From NCBI RefSeq assembly GCF_000372465.1, contig NZ_AQUZ01000035.1, positions 31,082-95,081 of the forward strand: DNA of 64,000 bases. Reading direction: 5' to 3'. This DNA comes from Kribbella catacumbae DSM 19601. Its GTDB lineage: Bacteria; Actinomycetota; Actinomycetes; Propionibacteriales; Kribbellaceae. Below are positions 16,203 through 25,141 of the stretch, in pieces (position 1 is the stretch's first letter; each line of letters opens with the position of its first letter). The notes below the pieces were generated by a model. That model made no database searches and had not been told where the DNA came from. It was given only the letters and a program-made list of their open reading frames with translations. Both the position numbers and the translations under genes were made by a program.

Positions 16203-17490
16203 CGGAACGCGTGGTGAGGGACGGGCGGTCGGCCTCATCCGGGCGGAGGTTGGGCTGGAAGAGTTCGCCGAGGAACAGGCCCGCGGCGCCCTGCGCCCAG
16301 GCCTCGTCGTCCCAGTCGTCCACGACGACCTCCAGGTCACGCTGGAGTCCGTCGAAAACGGCCTGGTGCAGGGCTTCGTCGAAGCCGGGAAGGAAGAGAT
16401 CGCCGGCCCGGGTCCCCTCACCCGCGAGAACGATCAGCTTCGGGTTCAACAGGTTGACCAGGTTGCCGACGGCCGTCCCCAGGGTCCGGCCGACTTGGGT
16501 GAAGACTTCGCGGGCATTCTCATCACCGCCGCGGGCGAGGTCGGTCGCCTGCTCGATGGTGGTGGTGCTCGTCGCGGCGAGAATGGCGGGCTCGCCGATC
16601 AGCGCTTCGAGGCAGCCGCGGCCGCCACAGTCGCAAAGCGGGCCATCGGCAACCACTTTGGTGTGCCCGAACTCACCGGCCCCGCCGCCGGCGCCGCGGT
16701 ACAGGCGTCCGTCGAGCACCATGCCGAGTCCGACACCACGGCCGATGCTGACCACGGCCACGTCGGCGACACCCCGGCCGGCCCCGAACCACTGCTCGCT
16801 GGCCACCAAGGTGTTGACGTCGTTGTCGACGACGACCGGGAGTCCGGTCCGCTTCTCCAGCAAGGCGGCGAGGTCGACGTCGTGCCAATCGGAGTACGTC
16901 GCGTGCCGGACCAGACCGCTGGCCCGGTCGATCACGCCGGCGAGCCCGACGCCGACGCCGTACACGGGACTGGCTTTGGTCTTGAGCTTCTTGACCACGG
17001 CGGCAACAGTCCGTACGACGGTACCGACGTCGTCCTGGCTGACGGTCGCGGTGATCCGCTCGACGATCCCGGCGTTGAGATCGGTGAGTACGGCGATCAC
17101 GCGGGTCTCGGTGAGCTTGATGCCGATCACGTACCCGGCATCGGGCTTCAACCCGAGCAGCACGGGTCGCCTGCCACCTCCGGACGACGCGGTCTCCCGC
17201 TCCTCGATCACGCCGGAGCCGATCAGGTCGCCGACGATCTCGGACACCGTCGGCAGGCTCAATCCGGTCCGCTTGGCCAACTCCGTCCGCGACACCAGCC
17301 CACCCCGGAGCTCCCCCAGCACCAGCGACGCGTTGATCTCCCGAATCAGCTCCTTGCTCCCCACCCGAACCGGCTGCACCCGCCTCACCGCCTTACTAAG
17401 GTCACCGAAGGAAGTCCCAGCTAACCCCGGCACCTGACCGTCGTCAACACCTCGTACCGACCGACAGGAAGTAGTGCCCGGCCGCGGCAC
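16198..17490 (-). CDS. ROK-family transcriptional repressor
   Basis: Up to 430 residues. An N-terminal winged helix-turn-helix ('GELRGGLVSRTELAKRTGLSLPTVSEIVGDLIGSGVIEE', about 55-95) precedes a ROK sugar-kinase-like domain with 'VVDNDVNTL', 'GRGVGLGMVLDGRLYRGAGGGAGEFGH' and the Zn motif 'CDCGGRGCLEALI'. It lies just upstream of, and on the same strand as, the isomaltosyltransferase/6GT pair and faces away from a second ROK gene. Likely a sugar-responsive repressor of CNN-synthesis genes. The GTG start is uncertain; several in-frame GTG codons lie further in, before the conserved region. Confidence 0.85.
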   Translation of the reverse strand: MPRPGTTSCRSVRGVDDGQVPGLAGTSFGDLSKAVRRVQPVRVGSKELIREINASLVLGELRGGLVSRTELAKRTGLSLPTVSEIVGDLIGSGVIEERETASSGGGRRPVLLGLKPDAGYVIGIKLTETRVIAVLTDLNAGIVERITATVSQDDVGTVVRTVAAVVKKLKTKASPVYGVGVGLAGVIDRASGLVRHATYSDWHDVDLAALLEKRTGLPVVVDNDVNTLVASEQWFGAGRGVADVAVVSIGRGVGLGMVLDGRLYRGAGGGAGEFGHTKVVADGPLCDCGGRGCLEALIGEPAILAATSTTTIEQATDLARGGDENAREVFTQVGRTLGTAVGNLVNLLNPKLIVLAGEGTRAGDLFLPGFDEALHQAVFDGLQRDLEVVVDDWDDEAWAQGAAGLFLGELFQPNLRPDEADRPSLTTRSA

Positions 17491-17561
17491 CGATCACGCC
17501 TGGCAGACCGGCTACCGACGGCGTGCGACCGAGTACTGCCTGTTCTTAGGTACGCAAACCC

Positions 17562-17604
17562 TTGACACCTCTCGGGAGCGGGCTTAGTTTTTGGCTAAAT
17601 TTAG
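17562..17604 (+). promoter_or_regulatory. Promoter and palindromic operator for the CNN utilisation operon
   Basis: TTGACA at 17562-17567, a 17-nt spacer and TAGTTT at 17585-17590 make a good sigma-70 type promoter. A perfect 10-bp palindrome CTAAATTTAG (17595-17604) sits over the expected start point, with a related TTAG half-site at 17584-17587. This AT-rich patch stands out in very GC-rich DNA and is a probable ROK operator. Confidence 0.65.
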
Positions 17605-17629
17605 TGGCGAAGTAAGTCGAGGAGAGCAC

Positions 17630-18838
17630 GTGGCGAGTGGGCAAGGTCCGATCCCCCGGGGTGATCTGGTGCCGTCGGGGATCGTCGGGTTGCTGGGGAC
17701 GCAAGGCCCGACCTCGCGGACCGAGATCGCCAAGGGGCTGGGATTGAGCCCGGCGACGGTGACTCAGGTGACCAAGGATCTGATCGCCCGCGGGCTGGTC
17801 GAGGAACTGGAGTCCGTGCCCTCGAAGGGTGGCCGGCCGGCCCGGCTGCTGGGGCTGGTGACGGATGCGGGCGTCGCGCTCGGGGCCAAGGTCACCGCCG
17901 ATCACGTCGCCGTGGTGACCGTCGAGTTGGACGGCACCGTCAGGTCGTCGGCAGAGCTGGACTACGACCCGGGTGCCGCCGACGCGATCGAGCGCCTCGG
18001 CCAGATCCTCGCCAAGCAGGTCGCCGAGCTGGACGACCGGCTGCTCGGCGTCGGCGTCGGCGTGCCGGGGTCTGTCGACTCTCAGGCGTCCGGCATCGTC
18101 GACGCCCCGACCCTCGGCTGGCAATCCGTTCCGGTCGGGCCCGTACTGCGTACTGCGATCGGCACCCCGGTCCTGGTGGACAACGACGTCAACACGCTGG
18201 CCGCTGCCGAGCGGCTCTATGGGATCGGCCGCGACCATTCGGCGTACCTGGTCGTCACCATCGGGCGGGGTATCGGGTGCGGCATCGTCGTTGACGGTGG
18301 CATCTATCGCGGAGCCAACGGCGGCGCCGGCGAGATCGGCCACATCCCCGTCTGGTCCCCCGGCACCGAGCAGCCGCCTTGCACTTGCGGTTCGGTCGGC
18401 TGCCTCGAGGCGTACATCGGTGCCGCCGGCATCGTCCGTACTGCGCGCGCTCGCAAAGCGATCGGCCCGCGGGGCACCCTGCCGACCTTGTTGCGTGCAG
18501 CAACCACCGGCGACGCCCAGGCACAGCAGGTCTTCGAAGAGGCAGGCGGCATGCTCGGCCGCGCGCTCGCCGGAGTGATCCACACGGTCGACCCGGAGGT
18601 CGTCGTGCTGATGGGCGAGGGAGTGGATGGATGGGAGTTCTGGCAGACCGGGTTCGAGCCGTCGTTCCGGCGATCGTTGCTACCGGCCCGCCGAGAGGTA
18701 CCCGTCGTGGTGGAGCCGTGGACGGAGGACCAATGGGCCCGCGGCGCCGCGTCGCTGGTGTTGTCGTCCCCGTTCGACTCCGCCGGCAACGGCGGCGAGC
18801 AGAGCCGTCTCGTCCGCGCGCGGCTGGAGACCCGATGA
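17630..18838 (+). CDS. ROK-family transcriptional repressor, first gene of CNN utilisation operon
   Basis: 402 residues from the GTG at 17630, which has CGAGGAG at 17617-17623; an upstream TTG lies inside the predicted promoter and is rejected. N-terminal winged helix ('TEIAKGLGLSPATVTQVTKDLIARGLVEE') then ROK domain with 'VLVDNDVNTLAAAERLYG', 'GRGIGCGIVVDGGIYRGANGGAGEIGH' and Zn motif 'CTCGSVGCLEAYI'. It heads a run of overlapping genes for transporter and intracellular glycosidases, as in the Kribbella flavida CNN catabolic cluster, so it most likely senses a CNN-derived sugar and represses itself and the operon. Confidence 0.9.
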   Translation: MASGQGPIPRGDLVPSGIVGLLGTQGPTSRTEIAKGLGLSPATVTQVTKDLIARGLVEELESVPSKGGRPARLLGLVTDAGVALGAKVTADHVAVVTVELDGTVRSSAELDYDPGAADAIERLGQILAKQVAELDDRLLGVGVGVPGSVDSQASGIVDAPTLGWQSVPVGPVLRTAIGTPVLVDNDVNTLAAAERLYGIGRDHSAYLVVTIGRGIGCGIVVDGGIYRGANGGAGEIGHIPVWSPGTEQPPCTCGSVGCLEAYIGAAGIVRTARARKAIGPRGTLPTLLRAATTGDAQAQQVFEEAGGMLGRALAGVIHTVDPEVVVLMGEGVDGWEFWQTGFEPSFRRSLLPARREVPVVVEPWTEDQWARGAASLVLSSPFDSAGNGGEQSRLVRARLETR

Positions 18839-19749
18839 AGGCAAACGCGACGCCCGTCCGCACCAAGACCCGGAAGCCGGGCGGCTGGAAGCGCCTCGGC
18901 TGGGTGCTGTTCTTCCTGCTGCCGAGCGCGATCCCGCTGTTCGTCTTCACCCTGGTCCCGATGGTGTCCTCGCTCTGGGTGAGCCTGCACAAGTGGAACC
19001 TGATCTCACCGATGGAATGGGTGGGTCTGGGCAACTACCGGAACCTGCTCACCGACGAGATGACCCGGCGGGTCTTCCTGCACACGCTGATCTACGTCGC
19101 CGGCTACCTCCCGATCGTGTACGCCGGTGGGCTGTGCCTCGCGCTGGCGCTCAACCAGAAACTCAAAGGTCGCGCGTTCCTCCGGGCGACGTACTTCCTC
19201 CCCGTCGTCACCAGCTGGGTCGTCGTCGCGCTGGTCTGGAAGTGGTTGCTCAATCCAACGAACGGCCTGGTCAACCAGGTGCTCGGGGCGATCGGTCTGC
19301 CCGAGCCGGGCTGGTGGACCGATCCGCACTGGGCGCTGCCGGCCGTCATTCTGAGCTCGGCGTGGAAGGACCTCGGGTTCGTGATGGTCATTCTGCTCGC
19401 CGGGTTGCAGGCCATCCCCAGTGACATCTACGAGGCCGCGAAGGTGGACGGATCCAGCGCCTGGCAACGGTTCTGGCGTGTCACTCTTCCGCTGCTCTCG
19501 CCGTCGACCTTCTTCGTGGTGGTGATCTCCCTGATCAACGGTTTCCAGGTCTTCGACCAGGTCTACGTGATGACCGCCGGCGGGCCGTCCGGCTCGAGCC
19601 AGGTGGTCGTCGGCCAGATCTATGACCTCACCTTCCGCTACGGCCGGGCCGGTGAAGCGTCCGCGCTGTCCTGGATCCTCTTCGCCGTCATCCTGCTCAT
19701 CACCGTGGTCCAGATCCGCGGCCAGCGCCGGTGGGTGCACTATGCGTGA
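18835..19749 (+). CDS. ABC sugar transporter permease, CUT1 type (MalF-like)
   Basis: 304 residues, about six membrane helices, with the permease signature 'EAAKVDGSSAWQRFWRVTLPLLSPSTFFV' (EAA loop that contacts the ATPase). ATG at 18835 overlaps the ROK stop by four bases. Partner of the next permease and binding protein. Predicted to import the cyclic tetrasaccharide made by the two secreted GH31 enzymes. No ATPase gene is present in the operon; a shared MsiK-type ATPase elsewhere would be needed, as is usual for actinomycete CUT1 systems. Confidence 0.92.
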   Translation: MKANATPVRTKTRKPGGWKRLGWVLFFLLPSAIPLFVFTLVPMVSSLWVSLHKWNLISPMEWVGLGNYRNLLTDEMTRRVFLHTLIYVAGYLPIVYAGGLCLALALNQKLKGRAFLRATYFLPVVTSWVVVALVWKWLLNPTNGLVNQVLGAIGLPEPGWWTDPHWALPAVILSSAWKDLGFVMVILLAGLQAIPSDIYEAAKVDGSSAWQRFWRVTLPLLSPSTFFVVVISLINGFQVFDQVYVMTAGGPSGSSQVVVGQIYDLTFRYGRAGEASALSWILFAVILLITVVQIRGQRRWVHYA

Positions 19750-20566
19750 CACCAGATCCCTCCCCGCCAAGCTCGCCCTGTACGTCGCTGTGCTGGTCGG
19801 CGCCGCGATCATGCTGTTCCCGTTCCTGTGGACGGTGATCACCTCGATCACTCCCGAGGGCTCGCTGGCCGACGGGCCGAAACTCGTCGTCGAGAACCCG
19901 ACGCTGGACGCGTACCGCACGCTGCTCGACGCGATCCCGATGTGGCGGATCATTCTCAACTCGCTCGGGATCGCGATCGCCTCGACCGCCCTGCAACTGG
20001 TGACCGGCTCGATGGCGGCGTACGGGTTCGCGCGGTTGCACTTCCCGCTCAAGAACGTCGTGTTCGGCTTCTACCTGGCCACCTTGATGGTGCCGTTGCA
20101 GGTGCTCGTCGTTCCGCTGTTCATCGAGATGAAGACCTTCAACCTGCAGGACACGTACTTCGCCCTGCTGGCGCCCACGATCGCCTCGGCGTTCGGGGTG
20201 TTCCTGCTCCGCCAGGCGGTGACCGCCGTACCGATGGAGCTGGACGAGGCGGCCACCATCGACGGCGCCGGCCACCTGCGCATCTTCACCACCATCGTGT
20301 TGCCGCTGATCCGGCCCGCGCTCGCGACCGTCGCGGTGTTCGCGTTCATGGGCAGCTGGAACAGCTTCCTCTGGCCGCTGGTGGTGATCAGGTCGCCGGA
20401 GTTCATGACACTCCCGCTCGGTCTGTCCACCCTGCAGGGCCAGTTCACCACTCAGTGGGACGTCGTGATGGCGGGCTCCGTCGTCTCGATCGTCCCGATC
20501 GCCATCGTGTATCTGCTCGCGCAGCGCCACATCATCGCCGGTGTCGCACACACCGGTATCAAATGA
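19742..20566 (+). CDS. ABC sugar transporter permease, CUT1 type (MalG-like)
   Basis: 274 residues, about six membrane helices, EAA motif 'ELDEAATIDGAGHLRIFTTIVLPLIRPAL'. The ATG at 19742 lies inside the end of the first permease gene (8-base overlap), which sets the start. Forms the membrane channel together with the preceding permease. Confidence 0.92.
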   Translation: MRDTRSLPAKLALYVAVLVGAAIMLFPFLWTVITSITPEGSLADGPKLVVENPTLDAYRTLLDAIPMWRIILNSLGIAIASTALQLVTGSMAAYGFARLHFPLKNVVFGFYLATLMVPLQVLVVPLFIEMKTFNLQDTYFALLAPTIASAFGVFLLRQAVTAVPMELDEAATIDGAGHLRIFTTIVLPLIRPALATVAVFAFMGSWNSFLWPLVVIRSPEFMTLPLGLSTLQGQFTTQWDVVMAGSVVSIVPIAIVYLLAQRHIIAGVAHTGIK

Positions 20567-20580
20567 GGGGAACCACCATC

Positions 20581-21831
20581 ATGCGTCTCATCAAAACAGC
20601 GGCCACCACGGTCGCACTCACCGTGCTACTGGCTGCGTGCGGGCAGGGATCGGCGACCAAGGAGGCCGCGGCGCCGGAGGGCAAGTCCGTCGTGCGGTAC
20701 ATGAACTTCTCCTCCAACGACGGCCATGAGAAGGACCTGACGGCGATCGTCAACGCCTTCCAGACCGCGAACCCGAACATCACCGTCCAGGTGGAGACCG
20801 TGCCGTACGCGGACTACTTCACCAAGCTGCAGACCTCGGTAGCTGGTGGCACCGCGGCCGACGCGTTCGAGCTGAACTACGAGAACTTCGTCACCTACGC
20901 GAAGAACGGTTCGCTGGCGGAGCTGAAGAACGTCGACACGAGTGTCTACAAGAAGTCGCTGGTCGACGCGTTCAACGACGGCGGCAAGCAGTACGGCGTA
21001 CCGGAGTCGTTCTCGAACGTCGTGTTGTTCTACAACAAGGCGCTGTTCAAGAAGGCCGGCGTTGCCGAGCCGACGGCGGAGTGGACCTGGAAGGACGAGC
21101 AGGCCGCAGCTGCAAAGCTGACGGACAAGGGCGCCAAGGTGTGGGGTGACTACCAGCCCGTGTCGTACAACGAGTTCTACAAGGTGCTCGCGCAGAACGG
21201 CGGCGAGTTCCTGAACGCCGACAAGACCGCGGCGACCTTCAACTCACCGGCCGGTGTCGAGGCGGCGAAGTTCCTGATCGACAAGGTCGGCAAGTCGATG
21301 CCGACCGAGGCCGACGGCGCCGGTACGCCGGACTTCGACTCGAAACTGTTCAAGTCGGGCAAGCTGGCGATGTGGCACACCGGGATCTGGATGTTCAGCG
21401 CGATGGCGGCGGCGCCGTTCGAGTGGGACGTCGTGGTCGAGCCCGGCAACACCAAGAAGGCGTCCGCGATGTTCGTGAACGGCCTGGTCGTCTCCGCCGC
21501 CTCGAAGAACGCCGAGGCCGCGCAGAAGTGGGTCACCTTCCTGGCCTCCTCGGACGACACGACGAAGACCCGGCTGGCCACCTCGTGGGAGCTGCCGCCG
21601 GTCGCGGACGAGGCCAAGCTGGCGCCGTACCTCGACCAGAAGAAGCCGGCCAACCGCAAGGCCGTCTTCGCCGCGCTGGAGGAGACCGTGCTGCCGCCGG
21701 TGATCGAGCGTCAGCAGGAGATGCAGGACCTGGTCACCGCTGAGCTCACGTCGGCCGCGGCCGGGCGCAAGCCGGTCGAGAAGGCGCTGGCCGATGCCCA
21801 GACCAAGGTCAACGGCCTGCTGAAGAAGTGA
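20581..21831 (+). CDS. Sugar-binding lipoprotein of the CNN transporter
   Basis: 416 residues. Lipoprotein signal peptide 'MRLIKTAATTVALTVLLAACGQG' with lipobox LAAC, then an extracellular solute-binding family 1 fold ('IVNAFQTANPNITVQVETVPYADYFTKLQTSVAGGTAADAFELNYENF', 'GVPESFSNVVLFYNKALFKKAG'). Ribosome site GAGGGGAA before the ATG at 20581, 14 bases after the second permease. Captures the substrate at the cell surface; the substrate is inferred from the neighbouring CNN-degrading enzymes. Confidence 0.92.
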   Translation: MRLIKTAATTVALTVLLAACGQGSATKEAAAPEGKSVVRYMNFSSNDGHEKDLTAIVNAFQTANPNITVQVETVPYADYFTKLQTSVAGGTAADAFELNYENFVTYAKNGSLAELKNVDTSVYKKSLVDAFNDGGKQYGVPESFSNVVLFYNKALFKKAGVAEPTAEWTWKDEQAAAAKLTDKGAKVWGDYQPVSYNEFYKVLAQNGGEFLNADKTAATFNSPAGVEAAKFLIDKVGKSMPTEADGAGTPDFDSKLFKSGKLAMWHTGIWMFSAMAAAPFEWDVVVEPGNTKKASAMFVNGLVVSAASKNAEAAQKWVTFLASSDDTTKTRLATSWELPPVADEAKLAPYLDQKKPANRKAVFAALEETVLPPVIERQQEMQDLVTAELTSAAAGRKPVEKALADAQTKVNGLLKK

Positions 21832-22976
21832 CGGAACCGATGATCTCCGCCCCAGACCTGCAAGAACTCACCCGCCTGCGCGCGCTGGCCGAGCACAGCC
21901 ACGCGGTCATCACCGAGCACCAGGACGCGGGCGGTGCCTATCCGGCCTCGCCGACGTTCTCGGCGTACAAGGGGTATGCCTGGCTGCGCGATGGGTCCTT
22001 CACCGCCGAAGGTATCTCGCGGTACGGCGATGTCGGCTCGGCCGGGCGGTTCCACGACTGGGTGGACGGCGTACTGCGTAGTCGCCGCGCGCAGGTTGAC
22101 GATCTGCGTGCGGCCCTCACTCGGGGTGAGGTGCCGTCTAACGAGGCGATGTTGCCGACGCGGTTCACCTTCGACGGTGAGAACGGGTCGGATCCTTGGT
22201 GGGACTTCCAGACCGATGGCTACGGGATGTGGCTGTGGTCGGTGGTCACCCATGCGGCGAGGCACGAGCTGGATCTGGCTCGCTGGCGGGAGGGGATCGA
22301 TGTCGCGGTCGACTACCTTGTCGCCTTCTGGGATCGGCCTTGTTACGACTGGTGGGAGGAGCATGTCGAGCATCGGCATGTCTCCACGCTGGGTGCGATC
22401 CATGGCGGGTTGGTTGCCGTTGGCACCTGTGAGGCGTTGCGGTCGGCATCATGGTCGGCTGCGGCGCTGAAGGTTGCCGCTGACATCCGTTCGCTGGTGA
22501 CGACCGAGGGGATCGTGGACGGGCACTTGGTGAAGTGGCTCGGCAGCTCGGCGGTCGACGGGTCGTTACCGGCTTGCATCGTGCCGTTCGGGTTGGTCGC
22601 TCCGGACGACTCGCTAGGGGCGATGACGCGGGCGGCGGTGGCGAAGGATCTCGACTTCGATGGTGGGGTGCATCGGTTCACGGCCGACGTGTTTTACGGC
22701 GGTGGGCAGTGGATTCTGCTGTCGGCGCTGCTCGGCTGGAACCTGGCGGCGGCGGGTGACACCGCCGGTGCGCTGCGGCATCTGCGGTGGATTGCCGACC
22801 AAGTCGACGAGCACGGTGATCTTCCCGAGCAGGTCCCCCACCACCTGCTCCACCCGGCTTCCCGCACCGAGTGGATCGCCCGCTGGGGGACGGTCGCCAG
22901 CCCGCTGCTTTGGTCCCACGGTATGTACCTGATCCTCGCCGATGAACTCGGCATCCTCTCCGAGAAGGACGCTTGA
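21828..22976 (+). CDS. GH15 isomaltose glucohydrolase
   Basis: 382 residues, no signal peptide, so cytoplasmic. GH15 (alpha/alpha)6-barrel features: 'YAWLRDGSFTAEGISRYGD', the general-acid segment 'CYDWWEEHVEHRHVSTLGA' (E178), and the probable general base in 'HGDLPEQVPHHLLHPASRTEWIARWG' (E334). Small size and position next to a GH31 isomaltosidase match the isomaltose-specific GH15 enzyme of Kribbella flavida (Kfla1896), which splits isomaltose to glucose. GTG at 21828 overlaps the binding-protein stop by four bases; an ATG four codons on is possible. Specificity is inferred from family and context. Confidence 0.88.
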   Translation: MTEPMISAPDLQELTRLRALAEHSHAVITEHQDAGGAYPASPTFSAYKGYAWLRDGSFTAEGISRYGDVGSAGRFHDWVDGVLRSRRAQVDDLRAALTRGEVPSNEAMLPTRFTFDGENGSDPWWDFQTDGYGMWLWSVVTHAARHELDLARWREGIDVAVDYLVAFWDRPCYDWWEEHVEHRHVSTLGAIHGGLVAVGTCEALRSASWSAAALKVAADIRSLVTTEGIVDGHLVKWLGSSAVDGSLPACIVPFGLVAPDDSLGAMTRAAVAKDLDFDGGVHRFTADVFYGGGQWILLSALLGWNLAAAGDTAGALRHLRWIADQVDEHGDLPEQVPHHLLHPASRTEWIARWGTVASPLLWSHGMYLILADELGILSEKDA

Positions 22977-25141
22977 TGCTCACCCATCGCCCGTACGGCA
23001 TCGAACACCCGTACGCCACCTCCCCCGACCAACGCATCCCGGTGCAACCGCTCACCGGCGAACGAGTCCACCTTGGAGTAGTGGCGTCGCCGGATGTCGA
23101 GCGGGTGGTCTGCGAGTGGGGCTCGGTCGAGCTCGCACTCTCCCCGGCGGAGGCAAACTCCGCAGACGCCGCAGCGCTGGCGGGCGGCGAGGGCCACTTG
23201 GCCGAGGCCCAGGCAAGCTCCCTCGGAGGCGATGGCGGCTGGTCGGTGGTGACGCCACCACTCACCCAGCCAATCAAGTACCGCTTCCACGCATACCTCG
23301 GCGACTTGGTCGAGAGTACTGAGTGGTTCGAGGTCTCGCCGGCTTCCTGGGTTGCTGACCGTGGTGAGGTGCGGCGTGGTGGTGCGCGGGTGCGGGAGGT
23401 GGAGTGGCTGGTCTCGTCGCAAGGTGTTCACCGGGCTCGGTTCGCACTGCCTCTGGCGGAGGGTGAGCACTTGGTGGGATTTGGGGAGCGGTACGACGCA
23501 CTGGATCAGCGGGGGAAGCGGCTGGATGCTGTGGTGTTTGAGCAGTACAAGTCGCAGGGGGTGCATGGGCGGACGTATCTGCCGATGCCGTTCGCTCATG
23601 TGACGGGTGGCGACGGGTGGGGTTTCCACGTCCGTACGTCGCGGCGTACGTGGTACTCGTCGGAAGGCGACAAGCTCGTCGTCGAAGTGGCGCTGGGCAA
23701 CGACCCGGTAGTTGATCTCGGCATCTATGAAGGCTCGGCGACCGCAGTACTGCAGCAGTTCCTGGATGAAGTGGGACGGGCTGAAGAGTTGCCGGAGTGG
23801 GTGTTTCGGTTGTGGGCTTCAGGCAACGAGTGGAACACCCAGGAGCTGGTGATGGCGCGAATGGACGCGCATCGCGACCTCGCGATCCCGGTCGGTGCGG
23901 TAGTGATCGAGGCCTGGAGTGACGAGGAAGGCATCACCATCTGGCGGGACGCGCGCTACGAGGTGACCGCTGACGGCAGCGCTCACAGCGCGGGGGACTT
24001 CGAATACCGTCCCGACGGCGCCTGGCCTGACCCCAAGGCGATGATCGACGAGCTGCATGCGCGCGGGGTCAAGGTCATCCTCTGGCAGATCCCCTTGCAG
24101 AAGACGGAGTTCAGTACCGGTCAGGTCGCAGCCGACGCCGACGCGATGGTCCGCGACGGCCACGCAGTACTGGAAGCAGACGGTACGGCGTACCACAACC
24201 GCGGCTGGTGGTTCCCGAAGGCGCTGATGCCGGATCTGTCCACCCAGCGCACCCGCGAGTGGTGGACCGAGAAGCGCCGCTACCTCGTCGACGACCTCGA
24301 CGTGGACGGCTTCAAGACCGACGGTGGCGAGCACGCCTGGGGCCACGATCTCCAGTACGCCGACGGCAAACGGGGAGACGAAGGCAACAACCTGTTCCCG
24401 GTGCACTACGCGCGAGCCTTCGGTGATCTGCTTCGCTCGGCAGGCAAGGCGCCGGTGACGTTCTCCCGCGCAGGCTTCACCGGTTCGCAGGCGCACGGGA
24501 TCTTCTGGGCCGGCGACGAGGACTCCACCTGGGAGGCATTCCGCGCCTCGGTGACGGCCGGCCTGACCGCCGCATCCTGCGGAATCGTCTACTGGGGTTG
24601 GGATCTAGCCGGTTTCTCCGGACCCGTCCCGGACGCGGAGCTCTATCTGCGAGCCGCGGCGGCCTCGGTGTTCATGCCGATCATGCAGTACCACTCGGAG
24701 TTCAACCACCACCAACTCCCCCTCCGCGACCGCACCCCCTGGCATGTCGCCGAAACCACCGGCGACGACCGCGTCATCCCCCTCTTCCGCCGGTACGCCG
24801 AACTCCGCGAGCGCCTGGTCCCGTACCTGACCGAGCAAGCGGCCCTCACCATCAGCACGGACCACCCGCTGATGCGTCCGCTCTTCTTCGACCACCCGAC
24901 CGACCCGGAGATCTGGAACCACCCGAACCAGTACCTTCTCGGCAACGACCTCCTCGTCAACCCAGTCCTCGAACCAGCCGCCACCACCTGGACGACGTAC
25001 CTCCCAGAAGGCGACTGGATCGACGTCTGGACAGGCGAACCAGCCCTCAGCGGCCTGGTCACCCGCGAAGTACCGCTAGAGGTAGTCCCCGTTTACTGCA
25101 AGGCGTCCCGCTGGCCCGACCTCGCCCCCACCTTCAGCTAA
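22976..25141 (+). CDS. GH31 1,3-alpha-isomaltosidase (CNN hydrolase), intracellular
   Basis: 721 residues without signal peptide. GH31 core: 'VFRLWASGNEWNT', nucleophile D449 in 'DGFKTDGGEHAWG', acid/base D514 in 'FWAGDEDSTWE', and 'YWGWDLAGFSG'. It corresponds to the Kribbella flavida 1,3-alpha-isomaltosidase (Kfla1895), which opens the cyclic tetrasaccharide at alpha-1,3 bonds to give isomaltose for the GH15 enzyme encoded just before it. The ATG shares one base with the GH15 stop. The stop overlaps the convergent patatin-like gene by four bases, so there is no room for a terminator. Confidence 0.9.
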   Translation: MLTHRPYGIEHPYATSPDQRIPVQPLTGERVHLGVVASPDVERVVCEWGSVELALSPAEANSADAAALAGGEGHLAEAQASSLGGDGGWSVVTPPLTQPIKYRFHAYLGDLVESTEWFEVSPASWVADRGEVRRGGARVREVEWLVSSQGVHRARFALPLAEGEHLVGFGERYDALDQRGKRLDAVVFEQYKSQGVHGRTYLPMPFAHVTGGDGWGFHVRTSRRTWYSSEGDKLVVEVALGNDPVVDLGIYEGSATAVLQQFLDEVGRAEELPEWVFRLWASGNEWNTQELVMARMDAHRDLAIPVGAVVIEAWSDEEGITIWRDARYEVTADGSAHSAGDFEYRPDGAWPDPKAMIDELHARGVKVILWQIPLQKTEFSTGQVAADADAMVRDGHAVLEADGTAYHNRGWWFPKALMPDLSTQRTREWWTEKRRYLVDDLDVDGFKTDGGEHAWGHDLQYADGKRGDEGNNLFPVHYARAFGDLLRSAGKAPVTFSRAGFTGSQAHGIFWAGDEDSTWEAFRASVTAGLTAASCGIVYWGWDLAGFSGPVPDAELYLRAAAASVFMPIMQYHSEFNHHQLPLRDRTPWHVAETTGDDRVIPLFRRYAELRERLVPYLTEQAALTISTDHPLMRPLFFDHPTDPEIWNHPNQYLLGNDLLVNPVLEPAATTWTTYLPEGDWIDVWTGEPALSGLVTREVPLEVVPVYCKASRWPDLAPTFS

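Noticed and set aside
9938..25141. General maltose/glycogen utilisation locus.
   Set aside because: The GH31 pair with CBM20/CBM35, the KTDG(S/G)E motifs and the short GH15 enzyme fit the cyclic alternating tetrasaccharide pathway better than maltose metabolism; there is no alpha-amylase or amylomaltase.
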